Below are positions 1 through 12,601 of a stretch of 64,000 nt of DNA, piece after piece. The translations under genes and the position numbers were made by a program. The stretch is from Daphnia carinata. Its lineage: Eukaryota; Arthropoda; Branchiopoda; Diplostraca; Daphniidae. The stretch covers positions 10,020,679 to 10,084,678 of the forward strand of contig NC_081337.1 in the NCBI RefSeq assembly GCF_022539665.2, read 5' to 3'. Each line of letters begins with the position of its first letter. Positions within the stretch are counted from its first letter, which is position 1. Below the pieces are notes generated by a model. That model saw only the letters and a list, made by a program, of their open reading frames with translations. It was not told where the DNA came from and searched no databases.

Positions 1-1056
1 CAATAATATACTTTAAAAACAAAAATCCAACCATTTTTCAGATAATGTGTTGCGTATCTTTTCCATTTAAAGGGGATAGGTAAACAAAAAAAAGGTGGTT
101 CGATAAAACATTACCCTACCCCCGTTTTTTTACCAAAGGTAGAAAAAAAATCAATGATTGTTACCCAACCTGTCATTACAAATAGACATTCCGAGAAAAA
201 AGCTGTTTCGTTCCACATCCCCTTGTCGTCATGCAACTATGTAAAACCATAAAATGCACTTAGAATAGATGAGACAGAAAATTTTGCCCTCAGGAGTAGC
301 CATGATATTTTAGAAACGTTGGTGTCGTGCACAGTCGTTTGCGCAGAGCCAGCCTTCCATCACCTGTCTCGTTATCAGAGGTCACTGCAGAAGTGTTACA
401 TTGAACCTTAGCCCTGGTTGCCAAAGGTATTGCGTACCACGGATGTGACTCAAGTGGTACTCTTTATTCTGTGCTGCGTACTTCCGTCTTATCGTAGCGA
501 GAGCTAATCTTCCTCTGAAATCCGGTCTTCCTTCTTGCTCTCATTGTCGACAATGTACCGAGTTAAGGTAGGACAACGTGTTACCAATTTTATTGGGGGT
601 TCATCTTATCGCGTATTGCCTTTGTTGAATTTGAATTGCACAATGCTAGCCAGACTGCGTGTTTTCTTCAGCTTTTCCATGTCATGTGTAGATTTCTGAT
701 GTTTATACTTTACCTGAGTGAAATTGTGTGTTGTAGCTCCGTAAGTTAATCTAAATTCATGCTAACCGTCGGCCCGAAATCATAACATTTCAATGTGATA
801 CGTGATTTTTTTCATTCGATCCATTTCCCAAGTTTCAAGGAGAAACATCATTTTTGGGGGGTTGGGTGTAATTTCGTTTTTAATTTGTGAACGAGAAGTG
901 GTAGGTTGTTGCGAGTACTATTAGCCACGGAAACAACGAACATTACAAGCAACGTAAATAGATATACAATGATACTCGTAAATTGATCATAAATAAGGGT
1001 CGTGTGTAATTGGATTTGATCCTTTCGTCACCGGTGTCAAATGTCACAATGTTGAC
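1..1056. other. unassigned sequence, window edge
   Basis: I see no supportable coding exon here. The stretch lies downstream of the 3' end of the minus-strand PI-PLC gene and is AT-rich with short A and T runs. A possible donor-like context follows a short open segment near 552-567, but nothing can be joined to it. It may hold the 3' UTR of the PI-PLC gene. Confidence 0.5.
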
Positions 1057-2804
1057 TCATACTGAATTAATAGTGGTAAGTGGTAAATTTTGCGTTAAAA
1101 CAGCCGTCGTAATTTTTGTCCGTCTCCTACGTGCCGTCATTCTCGGTGACATACTAGTCACACTCAGACTAGACGTCAGTTCTATAGTCGCTCCAGTAAT
1201 GTCAAGATTACGAGGTCCAAGGTAAAATCGCCGTCTGTCTTGCCCCGTTCGTTCCTCTGCCATTGCGTGCTGAGTAGTCGGGGTAGTTGTTAAAGTTGTC
1301 GCAACCAAATTCGAACATTGAACGCGTTTAAGACTGGCATCGACGGCCACGTCAATGATGTCGGTAGAATGAAAGAAATCGACAGCTGTCATGCTGGTAG
1401 TTTTCCACCACAGGTCACGATACCAAGCCGTTACGTTTCTTGCTACATTATCTGCCAATTTTCTGAGTCCATCGTTAGGACGAAACAGGACGTCCATAGT
1501 CGACGGTGTCAGTTCGGCCATGGCAGCCCAAAAGTAATCAGAATCGTATCGTTTTCTATCAATGCCCGCCAAGTATTTGTGAAGGTCGTCTACGTTTCTT
1601 TTGTCACCCCATTCCTGTGGATTGATACATAAAAGTTCACGTTTTCAGCCAAATAACATTTTTAAAACGATATACCTGTGGAATGGATGGCCAAAGAAAC
1701 GGGTGTGACGAACGAGTCCAATCGTCAGCGTAGACAACAATAAGCGTTCGATTAATAGCCCACAAATCGTTCAGCGATGCCATGGAACCGTAGCTGGATG
1801 GTACCATGAAATCGCCCAATTTTTCCAGCAACAATTGAACTAACTGGGCGTGGGTTTCTCTGTTGCGTTGAGTATTTTGACTAAACCCAACTGGGAAACG
1901 ATGGAAATCAAGAATCACCACTTCTCGAGTTGCTGTTTAGAAACGAAAATAGTTGTTTGTTAATTACTTCAAGTTTGAGGTCACATTTTTTAAAAACAAC
2001 TTCTACCTTCTAAAAAATGTTTCAAGTCATCAATCAGGAAACGAAGAGGATTAACCCGAGCGTAATTGTGATTTAACCAAAATCTATCCTCCCTATCCGG
2101 ATAATGGCCCACGCGAACATCAAGATAGCGTATTCCTAATGAAATTTGTCCGTTTTTTGTTACGCACATTTGTATTGTGTTATTCTTTCTACTTACCGTA
2201 GGCTAGCTGATGGAAGATGTCTTCATCTTGGCAGATTAAATAGCGCATGAAAACTGTATCACTTGAATGGCCGTTGTAAGGGCGATAACTTCCGGAATTG
2301 TGGGTGCCCGGAAGAAAAAGTTGGCGAATAGAAACAGGGCCCAGTATTTCTCTAGCAATCAAATTCAGATACGAATTAACATTAAAAATCGTGAAAGATG
2401 GAGTTACCTATTTTGCCACATCCACGATGGGCGTATTTTGAGGCAATTGCTGCTAATAGTGACCCCATTGCGGATGTAGCCAATCCAGTAGCCGAGACAG
2501 GTATCTTCGATGAGAAGCTGGGGATCTATCGTCGGGAAACCAAACTGGACGTCTGTTTTATAATATCCGTTGTTGCGTCCGTCTACAGTAATCTGACGAA
2601 GCGGAAGCGTAGGGTTGTTAAGAGGATCGTGCTCGTACAGGCCGATCCAGTCGCCCGGCTGTGCAACTACTCTATTCCCGTGCCAGTTGATTTCGATTTG
2701 TCTTTGCTGGATATTGCCTCCTGTCATGCTCTTGGCCAATGCGGATAAGGTTAGAAAAACCCTAGGCCTTTCAGGTGGGTAGAGTGGCGTAGTCCAGCAT
2801 TCCT
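1057..2804 (-). CDS. PI-PLC X domain-containing protein, copy 1 (5' end missing)
   Basis: Predicted phosphatidylinositol-specific phospholipase C X-domain protein of the PLCXD type, likely secreted. Exons on the minus strand are 2408..2804, 2197..2351, 2007..2135, 1676..1932 and 1057..1614; all phases agree. An N-terminal beta-type region (GDWIGLYEHD, later GYWIGYIRNG) precedes the X domain. The X domain keeps the first catalytic His in LPGTHNSGSY, the GIRYLDVRV strand with its Arg, and a second His in WLNHNYARV, where the neighbouring copy has WTHHGSY. The motif LTPSTMDV near the C-terminus is shared with the neighbouring copy. The last exon continues about 95 residues past the conserved domain as a Thr/Arg-rich tail, which could instead be a missed intron. 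The first coding exon, expected to carry a signal peptide and end in phase 1, was not found between 2805 and 3100. Family assignment is firm; substrate is unknown. Confidence 0.82.
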
Positions 2805-2836
2805 CTGAAAAGAATTCATAGACTTGATTTTGATTG

Positions 2837-2844
2837 TGACGTCA
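2837..2844. promoter_or_regulatory. CRE-like palindrome TGACGTCA
   Basis: A perfect 8-bp CREB/ATF site lies in the 300 bp between the two PI-PLC genes, just upstream of the first recognised exon of copy 1. It could serve the copy 1 promoter. A single short motif is weak evidence. Confidence 0.25.
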
Positions 2845-3100
2845 AACGAAAATCAAACAATCAAATAGCGATAGTCACGTAAATCTGACGTTCCAAGCGA
2901 GAAAATAAACTGAATCCGGAGATGAACTTTATGCAGCCACAACCTCTTATCTTAGGGTGATACAGTTTGTTATTTAATGTCAAACTATCTGTATTTTTCA
3001 TATTTGTTTAAAGTCAAAAGAAGAACGATGAAATGTGTAAACAATCGAATTTTTTGAAACGCACTAGGCCATTTGAAATGCATTTTCGTGACTTTTTTCG

Positions 3101-4786
3101 TTAAGGGTAACGACGTTGATTCTCCTGAATAGCCAGGTCGACGATGTTGCTACCCAAAAAGAAATCCAGGGATACAATTGTGGCCCATTCGGACCACCGT
3201 TCGCGGAACCAATTGGTTACGTTACCTACACATCGAAATTTCCTTTTTAGATTAACTGTTAATCGAAGAGTTACGTTAAGTTGATGTTAGTAAAGTGACG
3301 TGAAAAATGTAGTTAAGTAAAATGTATATCACACGATTGACGAGATCAGCTGCATTGCGTAATCCACCGAGTCGATCGGTCGTGACATCAAGGGTGTTTG
3401 GCGTGAGCTCTGCCATAGCAGACCAGGCAGTTTCCAGTTGTCCATCAGCGGCTCGTTCCATCACTCCCGTTAGATACGTCTCCAAGTTTTCGACAGTGTT
3501 GACATTTCCCCATTGGTGCCATATGGCCGGCCAGAAATATGGGGTTCCCAGTATATTCGTTTCATTGCACGTTACAACCAATCGTTTTCCCATCGACCAG
3601 AAATCATTCAATGTCGCTTCCCATGTCAAGTTAGACGGTGCCATCCATTCGCCAAATTCTGCGTAGAGAAGGTTTTGAAGTTCTTGACGAGCCCCCAGTT
3701 CTTGATCTAAATTGTCTCCTCCGTGAATGTCAAAGATGACAATTTCGTCAGTGCGACTGATGAATTCACGGACGAGTGCCGTGTCGTTGACTAGCGGTCG
3801 CAAAATATACGATCCGTGATGAGTCCAAAAACGGACATCGGAGTTTGGTGTGTTGGGCAAGAAGATGATTCGCATGTCCAGATAACGAACGCCGAACGAG
3901 AGTTGATGAAAGAGATCTTCGTCCTGGGTAATGGCGTACTTGGTGTCAATGTTTTCAGAACTCAGTCCGACGTAGCGTTCGTAAGCAGCTGCGTCGTGAG
4001 TGCCTGGTAAATACAGCTCTCTCAGTTTGACGTCCTTTATCTTGTCTTTCATATCCGACATCCAGTTAGGCCGGGCTCGAATACAGTTACAGGTGACAAT
4101 CTGATTATTTTGGCGAACGTAGGCCGCCCAATAGTGTTGGCAACGTTCATCAATCAAATCGCCAGCCTCCAGGTGAGGCATGCCCGTGTTCAGACGCACC
4201 CACGAATCGTTAGCCATTTGAGCGTCAATCACGACTTGTTCGACAACCGCAGATCCAGCGGATTGACAGAAATTTACCTCGGAGATATACTGGTAGAGAA
4301 TTATTTGATCCCCTTCCATGTAGCCACCATCGATAGACACCCACGAAATTTCAAGTTGTCTTTCTTGGATTTGACCGTCAATGACCGCGGCCAGTGAAGA
4401 GATCCCGACCGATAGATTAGATATTATGTTAGCTTTATGGTGGTTAGTTGTTAGTGGTGACCATTCGTGCTCCTGATATCCTCCACCTTGTTTTTTTTTT
4501 GCGTCCGTCAATTATTGGGGAAAAGCAGGTGAAAGAATAATTAAAAAAAAAAAAAAAAGAAAAAGAAAAACTTAAAAAAATGGAAGGTAAAAATAAAAAT
4601 GGGTGATAACAAAAAGAAAACCATGGCACACATCGACGCAGTTTCCAATAACGGGAAATAGTTTTTTTTTTTTTTACCTGTTTCGTCGATCGTTGGGAGA
4701 GGTGTCGATATGACGTAGCCAATCAACAGCATGGACGCGAACACCGTATACGAATTCATGGCCATTTCCCAGACTCTGATTTCCAT
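3101..4786 (-). CDS. PI-PLC X domain-containing protein, copy 2 (complete)
   Basis: Secreted PLCXD-type protein of 461 residues. Exons are 4678..4786, 3335..4486 and 3101..3225 (minus strand); phases close exactly and end in TAA. Exon 1 encodes a signal peptide (VFASMLLIGYVIS). The start ATG lies four bases inside that exon, after a tttctag acceptor, so a non-coding 5' exon must lie upstream. Residues about 60-180 form an N-terminal beta-rich module ending in RPNWM. The X domain follows, with catalytic His about residue 200 in LPGTHDAAAY, GVRYLDMRI, and the second His in FWTHHGSYI (about 259-260). The final exon encodes NWFRERW, which matches NVTAWYRDLWW of the upstream copy, so the two genes are tandem duplicates in the same orientation. 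Both copies keep the catalytic histidines, so activity is plausible; metal dependence and true substrate cannot be read from sequence. Confidence 0.9.
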
Positions 4787-4909
4787 ACAGCTAGAAAATA
4801 TTTTAAAAAAAAAAAGACAAAGTAAAACTCGAGCGTTCCTGATTGCCCAGCTTTCTTGTTTAGCATACGTTTGGAATCGTACACAGTTGCGTATCATTAT
4901 TCTTTGTAC

Positions 4910-4940
<31 letters not shown>

Positions 4941-6946
4941 AAATGGAAATTTATAAATTTTATAATAATAGAATTCGTTCCGTCACTTTTGATATTGTTC
5001 AAACGAGCTTGCGCATTCAAAACTTGTATAGCGACACAATAAAACGAGACCCCATCGCCTTTTTGGCAGAATCCAAACGATGCAATAACCAGTCTGAACA
5101 GTAGTCAACAGATCTTGATAATTCGCGAATGTACAAAAGAAACAAGCAGAAATGTCAAAACTTACTTGACCAGATTTTCCCGAGCTTGTTTGATGGAAAG
5201 AAATCGATAGACACTGGGCGGAACGAGAGATTTTCAACAAATAAAAATACGCGTTTCGATCGGGATGGTTGCCCTTCAGAAGAGGATGAAGAACTGTTGA
5301 GAGAAGTTGTTCTCGCTACGCCCCGTTGTATTGAACGGCAAAAGGAACAGAGTCAGTAGGGGCGACAGAGGGGAAATTTAGCCAATGAGAAAAAGAAAAA
5401 ACACGCGGACCGTGAGGAGTCGATCGCGGCTGCGCACACGGCCCTCCCTCCGAGACGGATAACGAAACGTCAGCCACTTTCTTTCGTTTCTATTTATCAG
5501 TGTGTGTCTGTATGCTGTGCATAGATTATAGTTGTATTTGATTTTTCTTTCCAGCCCGTCTCGTTAGAGAAGGAAACACCCCTACACGCCCCCACTGCGC
5601 ACAAGGACACGCAACAACACCGACATGAGCCAAGCAATTAATAATCACAAATCAATAATGTCGTAAACGAATTCTTCTTTCCTTTCATTGAAAGCCACCG
5701 TTTCAGAGCCACTAGTCAAACAAAGATCCGTCTGCCACTCCTTGAATCACGGCACTGACAATGCAAAGGCCACGATTCACCAATGTATAGGGTAGTAGGT
5801 ACCGCTTCTGGTACTCAATGTCCAAAGGAAATACGAAAAAGGAAAAACCTGAAACCATTGGCCATCTGCATCATCTGCTTTCTATCAGAGCTTCGATCTA
5901 CGCCCGTCTATCTTTTTCTTCGTTGCTCCGTTGTTGTTGTTTGGTGGAGGTGTTTTTTTTAAGTGCGTTGTTTTTTTTTATCGACAGCACGCAAGATAAG
6001 CTTTTTTTTCACTTCAAACCGTAGAAGACGTAAACTCTAGAAGAACTTTTAGCTGTGACCTGGTAGTCCGACACATATTGGAATTTACTCGTGAAAAAAA
6101 AAACCCCAAATTTATCGCTTCCTGAATAAAATATGTAAGAAATGACGCAAGCAAGTCCTCCAAGGTGAATTTCTTTCTGGAACGCGTTGATCCAACAAAA
6201 CAACTTTATTCAAATCCATTTTCTATACCTTTCTTTATGCCGGTCATCTATTGGCATATTGGCATTCTACCAGTTTTTTTTTTTTTTTCCTTTTTTCTTC
6301 GAAGTTGTTTCTCTTTTGTTCTCTGCGTCGTCATATTCGCTTACTTGTAAGGGTACAATATTACCTGCATCTTCCTACTAGTCTCCCTGAAGCCAAACAC
6401 CTGAACAAGGTATAGCTCTTTTTTTTTGCATTGTGCGTGTGCAGCTTTTTCTCTATATTGCAATACGCTCTGGAATGCAAACGGGTGCTGAATCTAGGGC
6501 GTATTACAAAGGCTAAAGGCATTTTGACGGTTGTGTCTGGATCCACAATTCATAACAATGGCTATTAGACAGGCATCAAGTGACTGGGTCAATCTTGTGT
6601 GATACAACTCATGAGCCAGATCTCTGTCTGTTTGAGTCCCTTCAAGCTTTCCCCTCTGTCAATCGACTCATGGAACCCGGGAGGAGTCAGTCTATAATGT
6701 CTAGAGTGAGCTTACGGTATTAATGGGCGTCAATCATAATTTAGCACGAGCCAGATTTGGTTTTTTTTTTTATTTCAAACGCTTTAATAGGCCACTGAAA
6801 TTGAACATTTCAATGTATTTTTTTTCCCTCTGCTGCCTAATTAGCAGATACGTGGAATATTTGACAAAAATTGTGCGGGTGCTTTTTATAAACGGGGAAA
6901 TATATGTACCATAAGATTAGAATATTGTTTGATCGTGAAAATAGTT
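4787..6946. other. intergenic region with homopolymer tracts
   Basis: This lies between the PI-PLC copy 2 start and the 3' end of the Reeler-DOMON gene. It probably holds the non-coding first exon and promoter of PI-PLC copy 2. It contains a C22/A13 tract and several T runs. I see no exon with coding character or usable splice phase. Confidence 0.5.
4909..4943. repeat. C22-A13 homopolymer tract
   Basis: Twenty-two consecutive C residues (4909-4930) are followed directly by thirteen A residues. The minus strand carries a run of 22 G and could form G-quadruplex structure. Such a tract is also prone to slippage and sequencing error. Confidence 0.9.
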
Positions 6947-9355
6947 TCAAAAATCTTTTGAATAAAGTCCTATTAAGAGTAGGAAAAAAACGACTAAATG
7001 CCTGGCAACCGGAAGAAACGCGCTGTTACTGATTTGTACGTCCGTATAGAATTCCGTGATGTTGTACTGTCGTGGGGAAATGTTCATTTTGTATATACTT
7101 TCCGGCAGGTATATTCCTAAAAATGAACAAAAGAGCCAATTTTAAATAACTGTAATTTTAAAAAATAGCAAACTTTTATTCATACCCGAATCGTTTTTGG
7201 GTCCTTTAAAGTAGTAATGAAACATGGAACGAGTTGGGTTGATGCTAGTCGGACCGTAAGGTAAAAACGGACGTCGAAACCGGCACCAAATTCGATTGTT
7301 ATCCAGATCCGTCAAATCAGGAACGATTATCTATGTTATAAAATATTTTAAAAGACTCATTTTCGTAGGTAACCAGTAGTTGGCGTGCACACTAATTTGC
7401 GTCAGGTTGATCGTAAATTTCAACTGGGACATAACGTCATGGAGATTGATGACGGTCATTGTGTCATAAGAGGGGAGGAGAGGTCGTTTGTCACGCCATT
7501 TGAGGAGAGGGACGATGATGATAGCAATAATAATGCAGTTGCAATGAGAAAAGGGTTGGCCCGGTGAGAAAGCAAGAAGACAAAAGAAAATACTTACGCC
7601 AGCATGAGGGAACGGTGGATATATCTCCTGTTTAACATACTGCAATAAAAACAATATATAAAATAAGAAGCAACGGTAATAATCTGCAATAACATTACGT
7701 AGTGCCCAAGAGTGACTCTACCACGGTCCAACATGCAGACGCTCATATCCATGTCGGTCAACGAGAAGTCGCTGTACGCCATCCCGAACGCGACGTAAGT
7801 CTAGCGAAAACAATCGTTTTTAACTTGAAGGCTTTTGAACTGTTTATTAAAGGAAATTATCCGTACTTGCGGGTCCCGAATGTACCCGCCGATTGTGATT
7901 TGAGTTTCACGTTGAGACGGGTCGATTTCGATGATTAGGACGTACTCGGCTTCATCCAGCGAACAAATCGGGCTCGATTGGTAATAACCGCAAAGACGCA
8001 CGCACGTACGACGTATCCCGCAGCCCACCAGCTCTCCGGCTACAGTAATACAATTTTTGATATGATAACCTATTATTTGGCCGATTTATGGATACCACTC
8101 ACGAAACGGATTGCTGAGTAATCTCTCTGAAGTGAAGACCCAATAGCGATCGCCCAGTAGGACACTAGCTCTGCGTGCGTAAAAAAAAAAAAACGGGATC
8201 GTGAAAATCAATAAAAATCGGGTAGTAAGGAACTCTCTCGTTACATGAAATAAATGTCGCCGACGTCTTGAAATGGTGCTTCCCACGTAAAAGTCAAATT
8301 GTTCATGCGAAGAGGGTTTGGCGCGTTGACGACCGCCGACGATGAACGGTCCCTACAACTTAAGAACATGGCCGTCCGTGGAGCACTCACAAAGCGCCCA
8401 ACACCCGCTTGTGGTAATTTATTAGTAGGTCCTCCGCCAACTGCCCTAGCCTCCATGACGAAGGCTTCAAAATATTCTCGACCTTCCAATCTCACTATTG
8501 CCAAAACATCCAAAACGCAAATAACACAAGTTATCGTTTATGTTCTAAAAGCTTTAGTGGAGAACAAGAGGACTTCGTTTTATTGAACTGTGCAGTTTGC
8601 ATCGGAGGGTTGCCAGCCAAAGGGAATTAACTAAAGTTGGTCGTTGTAAACAATCATTCATATTCAGTGGTCTCGTCAGGGAAACGGCGCTGTATGGCAC
8701 GCAACGATTTTTTGTTGCATCTTTGTGTTGAAGTTGCGTAGTCAAGGTAACGCCAGACCAAATCTTTTTACTTATTTACACGATACTGTGGTTGGACGTT
8801 GTCAAAAGATCATTGAGACCAGCTTCTGAATTACCTCGATCGATACTGAACGAGGTGCTTTACAATCCTATCCATAAACTTCATGCGTCTCGTCTACGTT
8901 TCGGGTTGCTAAGAAAAATCGGGTCAAAAGGAATATTGCCGCTCTAGTATATCTATCGCCAGTTTCTAATGCAGTCTGAATGTAAAATCAAGAAAACCCT
9001 TCTTTCGAAATAGAGTACCTTCAAGTGCGCGTCCTTTCTTGTAGCGATTGTCCACTGTAAAGATCCTATAAGGAGTCACCGTCGTCATCAAAATTGGCTG
9101 AACGTTGACTCCGTCTGGCCCGTTTATTGCAGGTCCATTAGGATTAGGTCGATTGAAACCTGGTGCGTTTATCGGTAGTCCATTCGATCCGAGGCCTGGT
9201 TGAAAAGCGCCCGCTTGTCCGACTACATCCTGAACGAAAGGGATTCGATGGGGCTTAAGATCGTCACACGATTCGGACGTGTAACCGAGAAGGAAAGCCG
9301 CTAGGCTATGGCCACTCAAAACGGCAACAATAGTAAAGGCGATTCGAAACCACAT
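6947..9355 (-). CDS. Reeler and DOMON domain protein, secreted or membrane-anchored
   Basis: Predicted 439-residue extracellular protein. Exons are 9019..9355, 8245..8494, 8103..8170, 7867..8039, 7699..7800, 7598..7639, 7391..7423, 7186..7330 and 6947..7116; all phases fit. The start is the ATG giving MWFRIAFTIVAVLSG, a signal peptide. A Reeler domain (about 25-220) shows CDDLKPH, LEGREYFEAFVMEAR, LTFTWEAP and GDIYF, interrupted by a Pro/Asn/Gly-rich insert at about 50-85. A DOMON domain follows, with CRDPQ-type spacing, YVAFGMAYSDFSLTDMD and NNRIWCRFRRP. The protein ends in a hydrophobic segment (HLVVFFLLLIGLY), so it is a single-pass or lipid-anchored protein. The architecture matches the extracellular half of ferric-chelate reductase 1 proteins, but no cytochrome b561 domain is encoded. 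The donor of the 33-nt exon 7 is the least certain junction. Confidence 0.8.
8495..9018 (-). other. first intron of the Reeler-DOMON gene
   Basis: A 524-bp phase-1 intron separates the signal-peptide/insert exon from the Reeler core exon. The donor reads GAAG|gtactc and the acceptor caatag|TGAGAT on the minus strand. I see no other feature in it. Confidence 0.7.
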
Positions 9356-10912
9356 TTTTTGCAACTCTGTTTTTTTCTTTTGCTATCGCCCAAGCACCTC
9401 CGTCGTCGAGTGCGTGCACAGTGTTATAGACGAGAGCGCCCAATTCATGGGGATCTACCACCAGAGAGTCAGCGTCGTTGAACAATGTGGCGCATCGAAC
9501 CCTAAACTTGGCGTAAATAATAAGGCAATCGCTCGCGCTACCATGCAAACTAACACTTGGGGTTGTGATGGATGGAAAAAGGTGGGAGAAAAAGGTTCAA
9601 ATGGACTTTTTTGAAAGCCTGTCACGGTTAGGAGCGACTTGACTGGCTGAAATTGAAAGCACAACTGACTCCTACCTGCTCGCGCTACCTACTACTTGAT
9701 CCGGCTCACTACTCCGGAGTTAACGGAGAGGGCGAAATAGGGGACTCTTGTACTTGGTATATAGCCTCATATGATTCTGCCTACTGTCTAAGGAAATCAA
9801 TCGACGTGAACTTTTTAAGCCTCGGTCACGATACGTTTTTCCCAGCTTTTGTGATACTCTTTGCACCAGCTTTACACGCTATCTGTTGAGACAACAAAGG
9901 AAATAGTGATGAAACGACTATCACTTGAACGACAAACGAGTTTCTTGTTTTCCACGATGCAGTGTTATTGCTGCAGACAATGCAACCAACAACATACCAG
10001 TTTCTGGACAACAACTCAGTTAGAAGAGAATAGCGTGCCAATCATGGGAGGCACGATGGAACACGCAGGATTATAGGAAAATTAGTTTTTTTTCGATAAT
10101 TCCTGAACTGAATTCTTCCAGATTATGGTTTATCGTGCACCATTATGATACCTGTCAAGTCTTAATACAAGAAAGCACAACGTTCACTGCAAGTGCGTGA
10201 GCTATGTCGTTCTAACCGCGTAACTTCTTCAGGATTTGTAACATTATGAGTTGCGAAACATGAAGTGCAGTCCTTGAAGTTGTTGTGAATTCCTGTTACA
10301 CGGTCTTTAAGACAGATTGAGGCATAAGCTCGATAAACTATGTTATAAGAAATGTCGTGTTGGTCGTCATGGTCGTTGTTTTTCCTTTGCAAAGAAAAAA
10401 GGCAATGTGGATGGCGTGTTCTTTTTTCGAAACCAATTATCGATTTTATCGAAACATATGACTCAAGGGAAAACAGTTTTATTGCCAGTTTTATGGACTT
10501 TTGATTCGTCATTTTTGTTGTATCCAAAAAGATAGGGAGCTTCATGCTACAGTAAGGATCGAAATTAATGGGGTATCACGTTTTCAACTGGCTCAATGAG
10601 ATTCACAGTTTTTATGATTTTTTTTAAACCTCTACCTTTTAGGGTGCTGGTCGCATTCCATAACAATCAACGATGATAGAAGATGAAAAATGGCTATTAA
10701 AACGTAGAAATAGGCCGATTTCTGCCGAGTTCAAACCGTAAAGGTAAAAGTATAAGAATATGATTACAACTTACAAGGTAAATTGTTGGCAGCGAAAATT
10801 GTATTATCACACTATGTCAGATAACAGTGTTAACTTTCTCGCACGCACCAGAGCACACTTCAAACTGGAAAGGGTGAAACGCAAAGGTGAATAATTAATG
10901 TATTAAAAGTTA
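9356..10912. other. intergenic region
   Basis: This lies between the start of the Reeler-DOMON gene and the 3' end of ALG3, so it should hold the former's promoter and the latter's 3' UTR. Short open frames occur on both strands, but none has splice-phase support or recognisable domains. Confidence 0.5.
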
Positions 10913-12601
10913 TCACTTGTCCTTTTTGATGTCGATATTCAGGTCTTTGGTTGGATGGCGCCTCCAGAAGATGCCGCCAATAATTAAAATGTGACATACG
11001 TGCAATATGGCACTGCTTGCATATGTTGAGGGAAAAGTATTCCAACACATTTCAATGAAGCCTAAGATACATAGCCTGCAAAAATGAAGGTCCATGAAAT
11101 AACAGCTTAATCAGAATTTGATAACGATAAAGCTTTTTGCATGTCACGTGAATAATTTACCTGAGCCATATGGAGTATGGAGTGGACCACAGAAGATATG
11201 GCAGAGTATGGAAATACCAAACATAGAATTGGTAATGTAAGGAACGGCTGAAAGCCACTCCAATCAAGTTGGCAGTGAAGAGAGGTAGCAGAAAAAGTTG
11301 TGAAACCATTCCGACTCCAGTTGGCTGCAACTTCGCAAAGCTTTTCATGTACCTAAAACACGAAACAAATTAAGAATTTAAAAAAATGCAATAATAATGG
11401 ATCCATTAACATACCTAAACCAAGGTTTGGCGAAGACCACTAGGAGCACAACGTGGAGAAGCAAAAGCGTAACGTGGAAGCCGGGGTGAATGAATATTTC
11501 TTCCGGAAGAAAACGCCAATTGACCGTCCATTCAAAGAGAAATACGCGGCCCAAATTGAACGATCCTACTAAATATGCCAGTGGATTTGCCAATAGAAAT
11601 GGGGCACCTAACGTTAGCTGAAAAAAGTGAGAATACAGAAAATTATTGCTGAAAATGGTAACATTCAGTTGGACAAGTATACTTGCAATCCAGCACATAT
11701 GGTAAGTTGTTTAAGAGTACCGTAAATTCCTTGGCTAGCGATGTACGCCAGCAACAACGCTGGTGCAAATAGCAGAATATTCATTTTAATAGAAACTGCA
11801 AAACTATGGTGTAAGTAGAAAATGTAATTACAAACATTGTAAAGACTAGCAATAAAAAGCTATTCAAAATACCTGTAAAATACACTGCCTAATGTCCAAT
11901 AACCTTCCATAAACAAGTTTACTGAACAAAATAAGAACATTATTGCCACTGGATCATTAAACAGTCTTAAAACATAAATAGAATGAACTCTATATGATGT
12001 GCAGCAAATGAAGATCAGCATGTATGGTGGGATCTGGCGGAATACAAAAACATTAGGTATAGCCAGACTTACACGGATAAACAACTTACTTTGCGTGATT
12101 TAGAATAGATCCTGAACACTAAAGCAAGAGTTACCAGATACATTCCACAGAAAATGTACTGGGCAAGTCTAATGTTTTTCCCAAAATTTGTAATGTAATA
12201 AAGCACAGTAAAAAAATAAACAAATCCAGCTGGATAGACAAGAGGTCCCGTACTGCCTTTCAACTTGGAGTAATCCCATGTTCCATTCACAACTCCTTCA
12301 ACTTCTTCCATGTAAGCTATCCAATCGATCTCTGTGTCTGTATAAGGGACACAAATGTTAAAACAAGGAATATTGAAAATTATAATTACTGCTTACATGG
12401 AATTCGCTGTATGACTAGCACATTCACAAACAATTCGCCGACAAGTAGAATAATTGCGGAAACCCATAGCAAGCTCGGATCAAACACTAATCTTTTGGCA
12501 AAATCAATTGTTAGGTACTTTGCCTGAAACTTTGTAAACCTTCCTTTAATGACTTGAATTTTCGTGCTTTGCGCACGGTGACGTTTACCGGGAGGCGCCA
12601 T
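10913..12601 (-). CDS. ALG3: dolichyl-P-Man:Man5GlcNAc2-PP-dolichol alpha-1,3-mannosyltransferase
   Basis: ER membrane glycosyltransferase that adds the first dolichol-phosphate-mannose-dependent mannose (alpha-1,3) to the lipid-linked Man5GlcNAc2 precursor of N-glycans. Exons are 12397..12601, 12090..12337, 11873..12033, 11683..11803, 11415..11617, 11161..11352 and 10913..11075; they give 430 residues with every junction in phase, close to the usual family length. Diagnostic segments are [15 protein letters not shown] (luminal acidic motif), [63 protein letters not shown] and [17 protein letters not shown]. The chain is strongly hydrophobic with about ten membrane spans and ends in a basic tail (DIKKDK) consistent with a KKxx-like ER retention signal. 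The Drosophila homologue is Not56/l(2)not. Identification is secure. Confidence 0.95.

Noticed and set aside
4541-5020. minus-strand frame spanning the PI-PLC copy 2 signal-peptide exon
   Set aside because: It reads through intron homopolymers (Gly and Phe/Lys runs). Only its central part, the signal-peptide exon, is real.
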